DNA of 7,326 nucleotides. Origin: Paludibacter sp. Its GTDB lineage: Bacteria > Bacteroidota > Bacteroidia > Bacteroidales > Paludibacteraceae. The translations under genes were made by a program, and so were the position numbers. The stretch covers positions 1 through 7,326 of the forward strand of contig JAUSNQ010000170.1 in the NCBI GenBank assembly GCA_030655595.1, written 5' to 3'. Of the stretch, positions 1-7,326 are shown piece after piece; the first letter of the stretch is position 1, and every line of letters starts with the position of its first letter. The notes beneath the pieces are model-generated. The model did no database searches, was not told where the DNA came from, and saw nothing but the letters and a program-made list of their open reading frames with translations.

Positions 1-12
1 TATTACACATAG

Positions 13-1326
13 ATGAAAGTATTAAAATTCGGAGGGACATCTGTTGGTTCTGCTGCACGAATAAAAGATGTTGCCACACTTATTTGCGACGGAGAACAAA
101 AAATTGTAGTATTGTCAGCCATGTCGGGAACCACCAACAGTTTGGTAGAAATTGCAGATTATTATTACAAGAACAATACTTCCGGAGCCATGGAGCGCAT
201 CAATGCTTTGGAACTGAAATATGAGGATGTTATTGAAGAATTGTATGCAGTTATACAATATAAATTAGAAGCTAGAAATCTCGTTAAGGAATATTTCGAA
301 TACCTTCGAACCTTTTCAAAATCAGTCTTTACCATTTTTGAAGAAAAAGCTATTTTAGCACAAGGAGAACTGATTTCTACAGGCATGTTTCATATTTATC
401 TACAAGAAAAGGGAGAAAGTTCATTCTTGTTGCCAGCTTTGGAATACATGAAAATTGACAAAAATTCAGAGCCGGATACAGCATTTATAGCTGAGAATAT
501 TGCAAAACAACTGGAATCAAATCCAGGGATAACCTACTACATCACACAAGGTTATATTTGCAGAAACTTCTATGGCGAAATTGATAACCTGCAAAGAGGT
601 GGCAGTGATTATACAGCTTCGCTAGTGGGAGCCGCAGTCAAAGCACAGGAAATTCAAATTTGGACTGATATCGATGGTATGCATAACAACGACCCGCGTT
701 TTGTTGAAGGAACTAAACCGGTACCGTATTTGAATTTTGAAGAAGCGGCTGAATTAGCTTACTTTGGTGCAAAAATTTTACATCCTACTTGTATCTTACC
801 GGCTAAACTGAATAATATTCCTGTTCGGTTGCTGAATACCATGGCACCTACAGCTCCCGGCACTTTGATATCATTGAAAAGTAATAAAGGAGCTATTCAG
901 GCTGTAGCAGCAAAAGATGGCATTACAGCAATCAAGATTAAATCAGGCAGAATGCTGTTGGCTTATGGTTTTTTGAGAAAAGTATTCGAGATTTTCGAAT
1001 CTTATCAAACTCCGATTGATATGGTTACTACTTCTGAAGTTGGAGTTTCTGTAACCATCGACAATACGAAGAATCTGAAAGAAATTGTTGATAATTTGAA
1101 GAAATTAGGAACTGTTTCTGTGGATGAGAACATGGTGATTATCTGCGTTGTCGGCGACCTGCAATCTAAGAATGTAGGATTTCAGTCGAAAGCGGTTAAC
1201 GCCCTGAAAGATATACCCGTTCGCATGATTTCTTATGGCGGAAGCAACTACAATGTTTCTTTCCTGGTGAATGCGGCAGACAAAAAAGCTGCACTGAAAG
1301 CATTGAGTGCTTCTTTGTTTAATTAA
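13..1326 (+). CDS. lysC: Aspartate kinase, monofunctional, AKIII (LysC)-like
   Basis: Catalyses ATP-dependent phosphorylation of L-aspartate to 4-aspartyl phosphate, the first step toward diaminopimelate, lysine, threonine and methionine; cytosolic. The 437-aa protein shows the amino-acid kinase domain at about residues 1-290: KFGGTSVGSA at 5-14, RGGSDYTA at 195-202, WTDIDG at 217-222, and FGAKILHP at 251-258. Two ACT domains follow, at about 305-365 and 375-435. In the first, M314 and the TTSEV run at 339-343 align (from memory) with M318 and T344/S345 of E. coli lysine-sensitive AKIII, so lysine feedback is a reasonable inference. No homoserine dehydrogenase domain is fused. Length is close to E. 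coli LysC (449 aa). The ATG at 13 is preceded directly by an in-frame TAG (10-12), so the start cannot lie further upstream; no Shine-Dalgarno is visible. lysA follows on the same strand after a palindromic gap. Family is certain; effector specificity is inferred. Confidence 0.96.
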   Translation: MKVLKFGGTSVGSAARIKDVATLICDGEQKIVVLSAMSGTTNSLVEIADYYYKNNTSGAMERINALELKYEDVIEELYAVIQYKLEARNLVKEYFEYLRTFSKSVFTIFEEKAILAQGELISTGMFHIYLQEKGESSFLLPALEYMKIDKNSEPDTAFIAENIAKQLESNPGITYYITQGYICRNFYGEIDNLQRGGSDYTASLVGAAVKAQEIQIWTDIDGMHNNDPRFVEGTKPVPYLNFEEAAELAYFGAKILHPTCILPAKLNNIPVRLLNTMAPTAPGTLISLKSNKGAIQAVAAKDGITAIKIKSGRMLLAYGFLRKVFEIFESYQTPIDMVTTSEVGVSVTIDNTKNLKEIVDNLKKLGTVSVDENMVIICVVGDLQSKNVGFQSKAVNALKDIPVRMISYGGSNYNVSFLVNAADKKAALKALSASLFN

Positions 1327-1333
1327 CTCTTAA

Positions 1334-1424
1334 ACCATATAAGTCATATAAGTAACATATAAGTTTTTTGTTATAATAATTGTTATTTTCAAAACTTATA
1401 TGTTACTTATATGACTTATATGGT
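1334..1424. repeat. Perfect 34-bp inverted repeat made of 9-bp direct repeats
   Basis: The arms at 1334-1367 and 1391-1424 are exact reverse complements over 34 bp, separated by a 23-nt AT-rich loop. The left arm holds three copies of CATATAAGT (1336-1344, 1345-1353, 1356-1364). The right arm holds three copies of ACTTATATG (1394-1402, 1405-1413, 1414-1422). The element fills most of the gap between lysC and lysA; its right edge is 15 nt before the lysA ATG. There is no uridine tract after either arm, so it is not a textbook intrinsic terminator, though the RNA hairpin would be long and stable enough to affect transcript ends, decay or lysA translation. It could equally be a dispersed palindromic intergenic repeat. 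The structure is certain; its function is unknown. Confidence 0.95.
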
Positions 1425-1439
1425 AAAAATAATATCAAG

Positions 1440-2600
1440 ATGATTAAAGCAAATTACCCGGTAGATAAATTCAGCAACATAGCAACTCCTTTTTATTACT
1501 ACGATCTGGACGTTTTGCGTGCTTCTTTGGCTGAAATTAACTGCCACATACATGGAAAGCCTTTTGAGGTGCACTATGCATTTAAAGCCAATGTCAATCC
1601 TGCTGTTTTAAAAACGATCAAGGAAGCCGGACTAGGAGCCGACTGCGTAAGTGGTGGAGAAGTGCAGGCAGCATTGGATGCAGGTATTACTCCTTCTAAA
1701 ATTGTTTTTGCAGGAGTTGGTAAAGCCGATTGGGAAATCAATCTCGGCTTAGAGCATGATATTTTTTGCTTTAATGTTGAATCGATACCGGAACTTGAAG
1801 TTATTGATGAGCTTGCCTGTGTAAAAGGTAAAATTGCCAAGGTAGCTTTAAGGATTAATCCGAATGTAAGTGCGAATACGCATCATTATATTACGACGGG
1901 TTTGAATGAAAATAAATTTGGAATCAATCTTTCAGACTTGGAAAAGGTGATGCAAATCGTAAAAAATCTGCAAAACGTAAAATTGATCGGTATTCATTTT
2001 CATATTGGATCACAGATCACCGATATGAGTTCTTTTCAGGATTTGTGTGTAAAAGTCAATGAGTTGCAGGAGCAATTTGAAGGTAATGGCATCAAACTCG
2101 AAAACATCAATGTAGGCGGTGGTTTAGGTATTAATTATGAACACCCGAATCATTTTCCGATTCCTGAATACGAAGCCTATTTCAAGATATTTCGAGATCA
2201 TTTGACATTGCGTCCCGGTCAAACTTTGCATTTTGAATTAGGTCGGTCGGTGGTGGCTCAATGTGGTAGTTTAATATCTAGAGTCTTGTACGTGAAAGAA
2301 GGCACTTCCAAAAAATTCGTGATTTTAGATGCAGGTTTTACCGAGTTGATTCGTCCGGCTTTGTATCAGGCTTATCATCGAATCGAAAATTTATCTTCTG
2401 ATTTTCAAGAAGAAAAATACGATGTAGTAGGTCCGATTTGCGAGTCGTCGGACGTGTTTGTCAAAGACTACATGATGAACCAAACCAAACGCGGCGATAT
2501 TATTGCGCTCCGCTCTGCTGGTGCGTATGGAGAGATTATGGCATCGCAGTATAATTTGAGGAAATTGCCGAAAGCATATACTTCGGATGAGTTGCAGTAG
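1440..2600 (+). CDS. lysA: Diaminopimelate decarboxylase
   Basis: PLP-dependent fold-III enzyme that decarboxylates meso-2,6-diaminopimelate to L-lysine, the last step of the pathway; cytosolic, with an active site formed at the dimer interface. The 386-aa product has the PLP lysine K49 in YAFKAN, the barrel motif HFHIGSQ (186-192, with H188), the phosphate-binding GGGLG (226-230), ELGR (266-269), CESSD (334-338, with the Cys donated across the dimer in this family) and AGAYGE ending at E365. The frame stays open upstream to a TTG at 1380, but those 20 codons run through the palindrome, so I place the start at the ATG at 1440, just ahead of KANYPVDKF. No Shine-Dalgarno is present; the leader is A-rich. 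It lies downstream of lysC on the same strand and may be co-transcribed unless the hairpin between them stops polymerase. It ends in TAG, followed by a bidirectional terminator. Confidence 0.97.
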   Translation: MIKANYPVDKFSNIATPFYYYDLDVLRASLAEINCHIHGKPFEVHYAFKANVNPAVLKTIKEAGLGADCVSGGEVQAALDAGITPSKIVFAGVGKADWEINLGLEHDIFCFNVESIPELEVIDELACVKGKIAKVALRINPNVSANTHHYITTGLNENKFGINLSDLEKVMQIVKNLQNVKLIGIHFHIGSQITDMSSFQDLCVKVNELQEQFEGNGIKLENINVGGGLGINYEHPNHFPIPEYEAYFKIFRDHLTLRPGQTLHFELGRSVVAQCGSLISRVLYVKEGTSKKFVILDAGFTELIRPALYQAYHRIENLSSDFQEEKYDVVGPICESSDVFVKDYMMNQTKRGDIIALRSAGAYGEIMASQYNLRKLPKAYTSDELQ

Positions 2601-2627
2601 GTGATTTAAACAAACGAATTATATTAA

Positions 2628-2668
2628 AAAAAATGCTCGTAATGTCCACAACATTACGAGCATTTTTT
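2628..2668. terminator. Bidirectional intrinsic terminator shared by lysA and sdhB
   Basis: An 18-bp perfect stem (2628-2645 with 2651-2668) closes on a 5-nt loop (CCACA, 2646-2650). The core ATGCTCGTAATGT is flanked by an A-run of eight on the left (2626-2633) and a T-run of six on the right (2663-2668), so a uridine tract follows the hairpin in either direction. It lies between the convergent ends of lysA (stop at 2600) and sdhB, and its last two bases are part of the sdhB TAA codon (2667-2669 on the minus strand). Confidence 0.9.
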
Positions 2669-3425
2669 AATCCTTAAACTTCGCACTTAAGAACTCCCGA
2701 TTTAACCTCGCAATATGCGAAATCGAAATAGCTTTCGGACATTCTGCCTCGCAAGCAGCGGTATTGGTGCAGTTGCCAAATCCAAGTTCATCCATTTTGG
2801 ATACCATGGCTTTGGCACGGGCGGCACCTTCAATGCGACCTTGTGGTAACAGGGCTAGCTGACTGACTTTGGCAGCGACAAACAACATGGCAGAGCCGTT
2901 TTTACAGGCAGCAACACATGCACCACAGCCGATACAAGAGGCAGCGTCCATGGCTTCTTCAGCATCTGGTCTTGGAATAGGGATGGCATTCGCATCCGGA
3001 ATACCACCAGTATTGACAGAAACATAACCTCCGGCTTGAATGATTTTATCAAATGCGCCACGATCAACGATCAAATCTTTCAGGACAGGAAATCCTGTTG
3101 AACGCCATGGTTCCACGGTAATGGTTTCACCATCTTTGAAGCGACGCATGTGAAGTTGGCAAGTCGTTGTTTCTCCATCCAGTCCGTGTGGGTGTCCATT
3201 GATATATAGACCGCACATGCCGCAGATGCCTTCACGACAATCGTGATCAAATGCAATGGGTTCTTTGCGGTCACGTATCAGTTTCTCATTCAAAACATCC
3301 AGCATCTCCAAAAATGAACTGTCGATTGATATGTTATCCAATTTATAGGTCTCAAATTTCCCTTTTACTTTCGGACCAGCCTGACGCCATATTTTCAGCG
3401 TGATATTAATATTTTTATCTTTCAT
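2667..3425 (-). CDS. sdhB: Succinate dehydrogenase/fumarate reductase iron-sulfur subunit
   Basis: Electron-transfer subunit of complex II, carrying electrons between the FAD of SdhA and the haems and quinone of SdhC; cytoplasmic face of the membrane. The 252-aa protein has an N-terminal plant-ferredoxin-like domain with [2Fe-2S] ligands C63, C68, C71 and C89. The C-terminal helical domain has C164, C167, C170 and C174, then C219, C225 and C229. By analogy with E. coli SdhB (same spacing), C164/C167/C170/C229 bind [4Fe-4S] and C174/C219/C225 bind [3Fe-4S]. All eleven ligands are present. Last gene of the sdhCAB operon, starting 5 bp after the sdhA stop, without a Shine-Dalgarno; its stop codon lies in the base of the terminator. 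It could equally be called frdB, since sequence does not fix the physiological direction. Confidence 0.96.
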   Translation of the reverse strand: MKDKNINITLKIWRQAGPKVKGKFETYKLDNISIDSSFLEMLDVLNEKLIRDRKEPIAFDHDCREGICGMCGLYINGHPHGLDGETTTCQLHMRRFKDGETITVEPWRSTGFPVLKDLIVDRGAFDKIIQAGGYVSVNTGGIPDANAIPIPRPDAEEAMDAASCIGCGACVAACKNGSAMLFVAAKVSQLALLPQGRIEGAARAKAMVSKMDELGFGNCTNTAACEAECPKAISISHIARLNREFLSAKFKD

Positions 3426-3430
3426 TTTGA

Positions 3431-5407
3431 TTAAGCTTTGTAATTCCGTTGTTGACGTTTTACGAATTCATACTCTAATTCTTCTTTGAATAAGGATGGC
3501 GCTTCGCCTTCTCCGTTGTATTTCCAACAAGATACAAAAGCAAATTTCTCATCGTCTCTCATTGCTTCTCCTTCTTCGGTTTGATATTCCTCGCGGAAAT
3601 GTCCTCCGCATGATTCTTCTCTAACCAATGCGTCGCGTGCCATCAGTTCTCCTATTTCAATGAAATCAGCTACTCGCAATGCTTTTTCTAATTCTACGTT
3701 TAAATCTTCAGCTTTGCCGGGAACAAACACATTGCTCCAAAACTCCTTGCGAATTTCCTGAATTTTCTCCAAAGCATGTTCAAGTCCTTTCTTGTTGCGG
3801 CCCATACCTACAAAATCCCACATCGTCAAACCCAGTTCGCGATGAATTGAGTCAACAGAACGTTTGCCCTGAATCGCCAGAATTCTGGTGACTTTATCTT
3901 TGATGGCTTGTTCAGCTTCAACAAATTCCGGTGAGTCTGTACTTAAACGGGGTGCCTGAATTTGATCTGCCAAATAATTCTGAATGGTGTAAGGCAACAC
4001 AAAATATCCATCAGCTAAACCTTGCATCAAAGCCGAAGCGCCTAATCTGTTTGCACCGTGATCTGAGAAGTTCGCTTCCCCAATGCAATATAGTCCTTTG
4101 ATGGTTGTTTGTAGTTCGTAATCTACCCAAATGCCTCCCATTGTGTAATGGATTGCCGGATAAATCATCATGGGAGTTTTATAAGGATTCTCATCTACGA
4201 TCTTTTCATACATTTGAAACAAGTTGCCATAACGTTCTTTCACAACATGCTCTCCAAGACGTTTGATGGAATCTTCAAAATCAAGATAAACAGCCAAGCC
4301 AGTATTCCCTACGCCATAACCGGCATCACATCTTTCTTTGGCTGCGCGTGAAGCAACATCCCTGGGTACTAAGTTTCCGAATGCGGGGTAACGTCTTTCT
4401 AAGAAATAATCACGATCTTCTTCTTTCAGATCAGTGGCTTTTAGTTTCCCGGTACGGATTGCTTCGGCATCTTCTTTCTTTGTTGGAACCCATATCCTAC
4501 CGTCGTTACGCAAAGATTCTGACATCAAAGTCAGTTTCGACTGGAATTCTCCATGAACAGGGATACAGGTCGGGTGAATTTGTGCATATGCAGGATTCGC
4601 AAAGAATGCACCTTTTTTGTACATCTGAATGGCAGCAGATCCGTTGGATGTCATGGCATTGGTTGAAAGGAAAAAAGCATTTCCATAACCTCCTGTGCCG
4701 ACTACAACCGCATGTGCCGAAAATCTTTCTATTTTACCCGTTACCAGGTTACGGGCAATGATGCCACGTGCACGACCGTCGATGACTACAACATCCAGCA
4801 TTTCGTGTCTGGCATATAATTTTACCGCACCTTTTCCAACCTGACGACTTAATGCCGAGTAGGCTCCAAGGAGTAATTGCTGACCGGTCTGTCCGCGTGC
4901 ATAAAACGTGCGGGATACCTGTGCGCCGCCAAATGAACGGTTGTCGAGTAAGCCGCCGTATTCGCGTGCAAAAGGTACGCCTTGTGCAACACACTGGTCG
5001 ATGATGCTGTTCGAAACTTCAGCCATGCGGTAAACGTTTGCTTCACGAGCGCGATAGTCACCGCCCTTTAAGGTGTCGTAAAATAAGCGATATACAGAGT
5101 CTCCATCGTTTTGATAGTTTTTTGCAGCGTTGATACCTCCCTGAGCAGCAATGGAGTGTGCGCGACGAGGTGAATCCTGGATGCAAAAATTCAGTACGTT
5201 GAATCCCAATTCAGCCAGTGAAGCGGCTGCAGAAGCACCAGCCAGTCCAGTTCCGACAACGATGATGTCCAAACGACGCTTGTTGGATGGATTGACTAAT
5301 TTCTGGTGTGCTTTGTAATTGGTCCATTTCTCGGCCAAAGCACCAGCAGGTATTTTAGCATCTATGATAGGAGCTTCTGTTTGAGAAGTTTCTTGTTTTT
5401 TAGCCAT
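3431..5407 (-). CDS. sdhA: Succinate dehydrogenase/fumarate reductase flavoprotein subunit
   Basis: Catalytic subunit of complex II, interconverting succinate and fumarate with covalently bound FAD. The 658-aa protein opens with a charged tail of about 40 residues, then the FAD-binding motif VGTGLAG (51-57). [11 protein letters not shown] (81-91) contains H84, the expected site of covalent flavin attachment. Substrate-site motifs follow: IHPT (H278), PRDVASRA (R349, the likely catalytic arginine/proton shuttle), IHYTMGG (H420) and ANRLGASAL (R454). The C-terminal helical and capping region runs from about 495 to the end. It is longer than E. coli SdhA (588 aa), as I recall for Bacteroidota homologues; no frameshift or missing motif is seen. 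It sits 4 bp after sdhC and 5 bp before sdhB, consistent with one transcript. Sequence resemblance to Bacteroides enzymes that work as fumarate reductase (recalled, not searched) leaves frdA as an alternative name. Confidence 0.97.
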   Translation of the reverse strand: MAKKQETSQTEAPIIDAKIPAGALAEKWTNYKAHQKLVNPSNKRRLDIIVVGTGLAGASAAASLAELGFNVLNFCIQDSPRRAHSIAAQGGINAAKNYQNDGDSVYRLFYDTLKGGDYRAREANVYRMAEVSNSIIDQCVAQGVPFAREYGGLLDNRSFGGAQVSRTFYARGQTGQQLLLGAYSALSRQVGKGAVKLYARHEMLDVVVIDGRARGIIARNLVTGKIERFSAHAVVVGTGGYGNAFFLSTNAMTSNGSAAIQMYKKGAFFANPAYAQIHPTCIPVHGEFQSKLTLMSESLRNDGRIWVPTKKEDAEAIRTGKLKATDLKEEDRDYFLERRYPAFGNLVPRDVASRAAKERCDAGYGVGNTGLAVYLDFEDSIKRLGEHVVKERYGNLFQMYEKIVDENPYKTPMMIYPAIHYTMGGIWVDYELQTTIKGLYCIGEANFSDHGANRLGASALMQGLADGYFVLPYTIQNYLADQIQAPRLSTDSPEFVEAEQAIKDKVTRILAIQGKRSVDSIHRELGLTMWDFVGMGRNKKGLEHALEKIQEIRKEFWSNVFVPGKAEDLNVELEKALRVADFIEIGELMARDALVREESCGGHFREEYQTEEGEAMRDDEKFAFVSCWKYNGEGEAPSLFKEELEYEFVKRQQRNYKA

Positions 5408-5411
5408 AATA

Positions 5412-6143
5412 TTATATATTTAGAAATGGATTATAAGTTGAATTCGGAGAAAATAGTGGCCCTGCTTCAAGTAGTCCGCAAATTGGGATCGAGAGGAACA
5501 ACAGAATAATGATTGTTGCAACTACATTCGAAATCGATTTGATTCTCGGGAACCATTTTTTATTATTTAATCCAAGTGATTGCAGAGAACTCCAAACCCC
5601 GTGTGTTAAGTGATACCACAAAGCGACAAGCCATACAATATATAAAACTGAATAAATCGGTTGACTGAAATAGTGTTTCACCCAATGAGCTCCTTTCGCA
5701 GCTAACTTGAAAGCTTCTTCGTCGGTATGACCTCCGAGTTTGTGAATAATTTCAATCAATTGCATTTTGCTCCAAAACTGGAAGAGGTGCAGAATTAGAA
5801 AGCCAATAATGACAACGCCAAGGACAAGCATATTTTGTGATGCCCAGCTTACCCCTTTTTGTTTTGAGACTACAGCGTATCGGTCATTTCCTCGTGCACG
5901 CATGTTTTGAAAAGTCAAATACAAGGCATAAAGCATATGGATGACGAATCCGGCAGCCAACCCTGCAGTAGCTACCAGTGCGTACCAGTTTGCACCTAAA
6001 AAGGCACTGATGGCATCATACGCATAGGGATTGATGATTGCCACAAAATTCATGATGCTGTGAAACAGCAGGAATAACACGAGCATGACCCCCGTGATAC
6101 TCATGATAAGTTTTCTTCCAATAGAGGAATCAATTAGCCACAT
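5412..6143 (-). CDS. sdhC: Succinate dehydrogenase/fumarate reductase cytochrome b subunit (single-subunit, di-haem)
   Basis: Membrane anchor of complex II, holding haem b and the quinone site. The 243-aa protein has five hydrophobic segments, at about residues 12-33, 53-77, 105-125, 162-182 and 203-224. Histidines H28, H69, H119 and H178 fall in the first four of these, the pattern of the two haem ligand pairs in Wolinella FrdC and Bacillus SdhC (type B complex II, usually menaquinone-linked). H181 is a nearby alternative to H178. There is no separate sdhD, which fits the type B anchor. It is first in the operon, starting at an ATG with an A-rich leader and no Shine-Dalgarno, about 90 bp below a candidate promoter. 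Ligand pairing and quinone type are inferred from family knowledge. The name frdC would be equally valid. Confidence 0.94.
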   Translation of the reverse strand: MWLIDSSIGRKLIMSITGVMLVLFLLFHSIMNFVAIINPYAYDAISAFLGANWYALVATAGLAAGFVIHMLYALYLTFQNMRARGNDRYAVVSKQKGVSWASQNMLVLGVVIIGFLILHLFQFWSKMQLIEIIHKLGGHTDEEAFKLAAKGAHWVKHYFSQPIYSVLYIVWLVALWYHLTHGVWSSLQSLGLNNKKWFPRIKSISNVVATIIILLFLSIPICGLLEAGPLFSPNSTYNPFLNI

Positions 6144-6231
6144 AGATTTTATTTTTTATGTTTGTTTAAATGCTGTATGTTTCAGATTAACAGTACAATA
6201 TATGTGTGAATCTGTTTTTTTTAAGTGAACG

Positions 6232-6263
6232 CAAATTTACTCATTTGATTTTAAACCAACAAG
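6232..6263 (-). promoter_or_regulatory. Candidate Bacteroidota-type promoter for sdhCAB
   Basis: Read on the minus strand, TAAATTTG (6232-6239) matches the Bacteroidota -7 consensus TAnnTTTG exactly. A CTTG at 6260-6263 lies upstream; its TTG is 20 nt from the -7 box and partly matches the -33 TTTG element. Transcription would begin near 6225, giving a leader of about 80 nt before the sdhC ATG. An 8-bp palindrome GCAATTGC (6263-6270) abuts the -33 element and could be an operator, but short AT-rich palindromes are common by chance. This is consensus matching only. Confidence 0.45.
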
Positions 6264-6314
6264 CAATTGCGGAATTTTTTCTTTATTTATAATCATTCAG
6301 TTTAGTTCCTTGCG

Positions 6315-6337
6315 ATCTAACAGATTATCAGTTAGAT
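6315..6337 (-). other. Small stem-loop spanning the miaB stop codon
   Basis: A 7-bp perfect stem (ATCTAAC at 6315-6321 with GTTAGAT at 6331-6337) encloses a 9-nt loop that contains the miaB TGA (6328-6330 on the minus strand). No uridine tract follows on the minus strand, so it is at best a weak 3'-end structure and not a convincing terminator. It could be chance. Confidence 0.25.
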
Positions 6338-7326
6338 AATTTAATATCCACAACTTCCCCAATCAGCGTAGCCGATGAAGCTGATAGTATTTTTACATGG
6401 ATAAATTCACCAATTCTTCGACCTTCCCTTGGGAAGATAACCACTTTGTTCTGTGACGTTCTGCCGAACAATTGTTCTTTTGACCTTTTTGAAAACCCTT
6501 CCACCAAGACTTCAAAGACTTTTCCGATGTCATGTTGATTGCTTTCGTTTGAAATTTCGTTCTGGAGAGCGATGATGTCATTCAGACGTTTGATTTTTAA
6601 TTCTTCAGGAACATTATCGGTCATTTTTTTAGCGGCTAAGGTGCCTGGTCTTTCCGAGTATTTAAACATGAATGTCTGGTCAAACCTGACTGTTCTCATC
6701 AAAGCAAGTGTATCCGCATGGTCTTCATCCGTTTCATCACAAAAACCGCAAAATAAGTCCGTACCGATTGCGCATTCCGGTATGATTCTCCGGATGGCAC
6801 TAATCCTGTCGAGATACCATTCCCGCGTATAATTTCGGTTCATCAGTTTGAGTATTTTATTACTGCCTGATTGTACCGGCAAATGAATGAATTTGCAGAT
6901 GTTGGGATATTTCGCAATCATTTCAATGGTTTCGTCATTCATATCTTTTGGATGCGGACTGGTAAATCGAATACGCATTTCAGGAGCTGCCTCGGCAACA
7001 AGGCCAAGCAATTCAGGGAAAAAAATTGTGATGTCGTCTTTTACATACTTGTAAGAATTGACAGTTTGTCCGAGCAAAGTGACTTCTTTGTAGTTTTTCG
7101 ATTGAAGGTCTTTGATTTCATTCAGAATACTCTCAACATCCCTGCTGCGTTCTCTTCCGCGGGTATAAGGAACTACGCAATACGTACAAAACTTGTCGCA
7201 TCCCCGCATAATTGATACAAAGCCGGAAATGGAAGCCCCAATTCTGGTCGGCATAACATCCCGGTATGTTTCAGTTTTAGATAGTTCAACATTAATTGCC
7301 TTTTCTCCTTTCTCTACGGAATTGAT
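6328..7326 (-). CDS. miaB: tRNA-2-methylthio-N6-dimethylallyladenosine synthase, 5' end beyond the window
   Basis: Radical-SAM methylthiotransferase that converts i6A37 to ms2i6A37 in tRNAs reading UNN codons; cytosolic. Only the last 332 residues are visible. The reading frame continues without a stop from the Met at 7252-7254 to the right edge (through YRDVMPTR), so that Met is internal. The N-terminal domain with the auxiliary-cluster cysteines is missing because of the window edge, not truncation. Visible parts, numbered from the edge, are the radical-SAM motif CxxxCxxC (C43, C47, C50, in GCDKFCTYC), then PYTRGRERSR, GQTVNSY (86-92), HLPVQSGSN (148-156) and YSERPGT (223-229). A TRAM RNA-binding domain covers about 267-328. 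The CVVPYTRG form after the cluster favours MiaB over RimO or MtaB. Oddities are T in place of the usual N in GQNVNSY, and GFCDET where many homologues have GFPGET. It lies upstream of sdhC on the same strand, 184 bp away, probably as a separate unit. Confidence 0.93.
   Translation of the reverse strand: MNSVEKGEKAINVELSKTETYRDVMPTRIGASISGFVSIMRGCDKFCTYCVVPYTRGRERSRDVESILNEIKDLQSKNYKEVTLLGQTVNSYKYVKDDITIFFPELLGLVAEAAPEMRIRFTSPHPKDMNDETIEMIAKYPNICKFIHLPVQSGSNKILKLMNRNYTREWYLDRISAIRRIIPECAIGTDLFCGFCDETDEDHADTLALMRTVRFDQTFMFKYSERPGTLAAKKMTDNVPEELKIKRLNDIIALQNEISNESNQHDIGKVFEVLVEGFSKRSKEQLFGRTSQNKVVIFPREGRRIGEFIHVKILSASSATLIGEVVDIKLSN

Noticed and set aside
1364..1390. Possible lysA promoter (TTTG at 1367-1370 and TATTTTCA at 1384-1391)
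   Set aside because: The spacing of 13 nt is too short and the -7 box has two mismatches to TAnnTTTG. Any AT-rich loop would score similarly.
1380..1439. In-frame 20-codon upstream extension of lysA from a TTG
   Set aside because: The codons are just the palindrome and its AT-rich flank, the start is a rare TTG, and the protein has the expected N-terminus when started at the ATG at 1440.
1327..1439. Lysine riboswitch ahead of lysA
   Set aside because: The gap is too short and too AT-rich for the conserved five-helix lysine aptamer; it contains only the palindrome.
1574..1840. 88-aa minus-strand open frame
   Set aside because: It is antisense to the PLP-barrel region of lysA and rich in S/T/P as expected for a shadow frame.
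4348..4761. 137-aa plus-strand open frame
   Set aside because: It lies wholly antisense within sdhA, whose catalytic motifs are intact there. The translation has no recognisable domain and a low-complexity mix typical of shadow frames.
6183..6222. Plus-strand hairpin (CAGATT/AATCTG) followed by T8, resembling a terminator
   Set aside because: The stem is only 6 bp with a 20-nt loop, and there is no plus-strand gene upstream for it to terminate. It lies in the sdhC leader.
6871..7215. 114-aa plus-strand open frame
   Set aside because: It is antisense to the conserved radical-SAM core of miaB and has no family resemblance.
7252..7254. Met at this position as the start of the miaB gene
   Set aside because: The frame continues upstream without a stop to the window edge with plausible MiaB sequence, and a start here would leave only 18 residues before the radical-SAM cysteines.

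Overview
The window looks like ordinary chromosomal core sequence from a member of the Bacteroidota, most likely order Bacteroidales. I infer this from the single-subunit di-haem type of SdhC, the form of SdhA and SdhB, the absence of Shine-Dalgarno sequences before every start codon, AT-rich leaders, and a candidate TAnnTTTG-type promoter. The taxonomic call comes from recalled family resemblance, not from a database search.

Layout, left to right. (1) lysC (aspartate kinase) on the plus strand is complete from an ATG at base 13. (2) A 113-bp gap follows, holding a striking perfect 34-bp inverted repeat built from three copies of a 9-mer per arm. (3) lysA (diaminopimelate decarboxylase) on the plus strand is best started at 1440. 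(4) A symmetric A/T-flanked hairpin is the shared terminator of the convergent lysA and sdhB genes and overlaps the sdhB stop codon. (5) On the minus strand, sdhC-sdhA-sdhB (transcribed from 6143 down to 2667) form a tight operon with gaps of 4 and 5 bp, encoding a membrane-bound complex II. (6) A 184-bp gap carries a candidate promoter for that operon. (7) miaB on the minus strand is cut by the right edge and lacks its N-terminal domain.

Functionally, LysC makes aspartyl phosphate, the entry step to diaminopimelate and lysine. LysA performs the last step, so the pair brackets the pathway. The LysC regulatory region keeps the residues that form the lysine site in E. coli AKIII. SdhCAB links succinate/fumarate interconversion to the quinone pool. 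In Bacteroidales this enzyme often runs as a fumarate reductase, and direction cannot be read from the sequence. MiaB modifies tRNA and has no evident pathway link to its neighbours.

I found no mobile element, CRISPR array, tRNA/rRNA gene, defence system or convincingly new system. The best candidate for a second look is the repeat-built palindrome between lysC and lysA.
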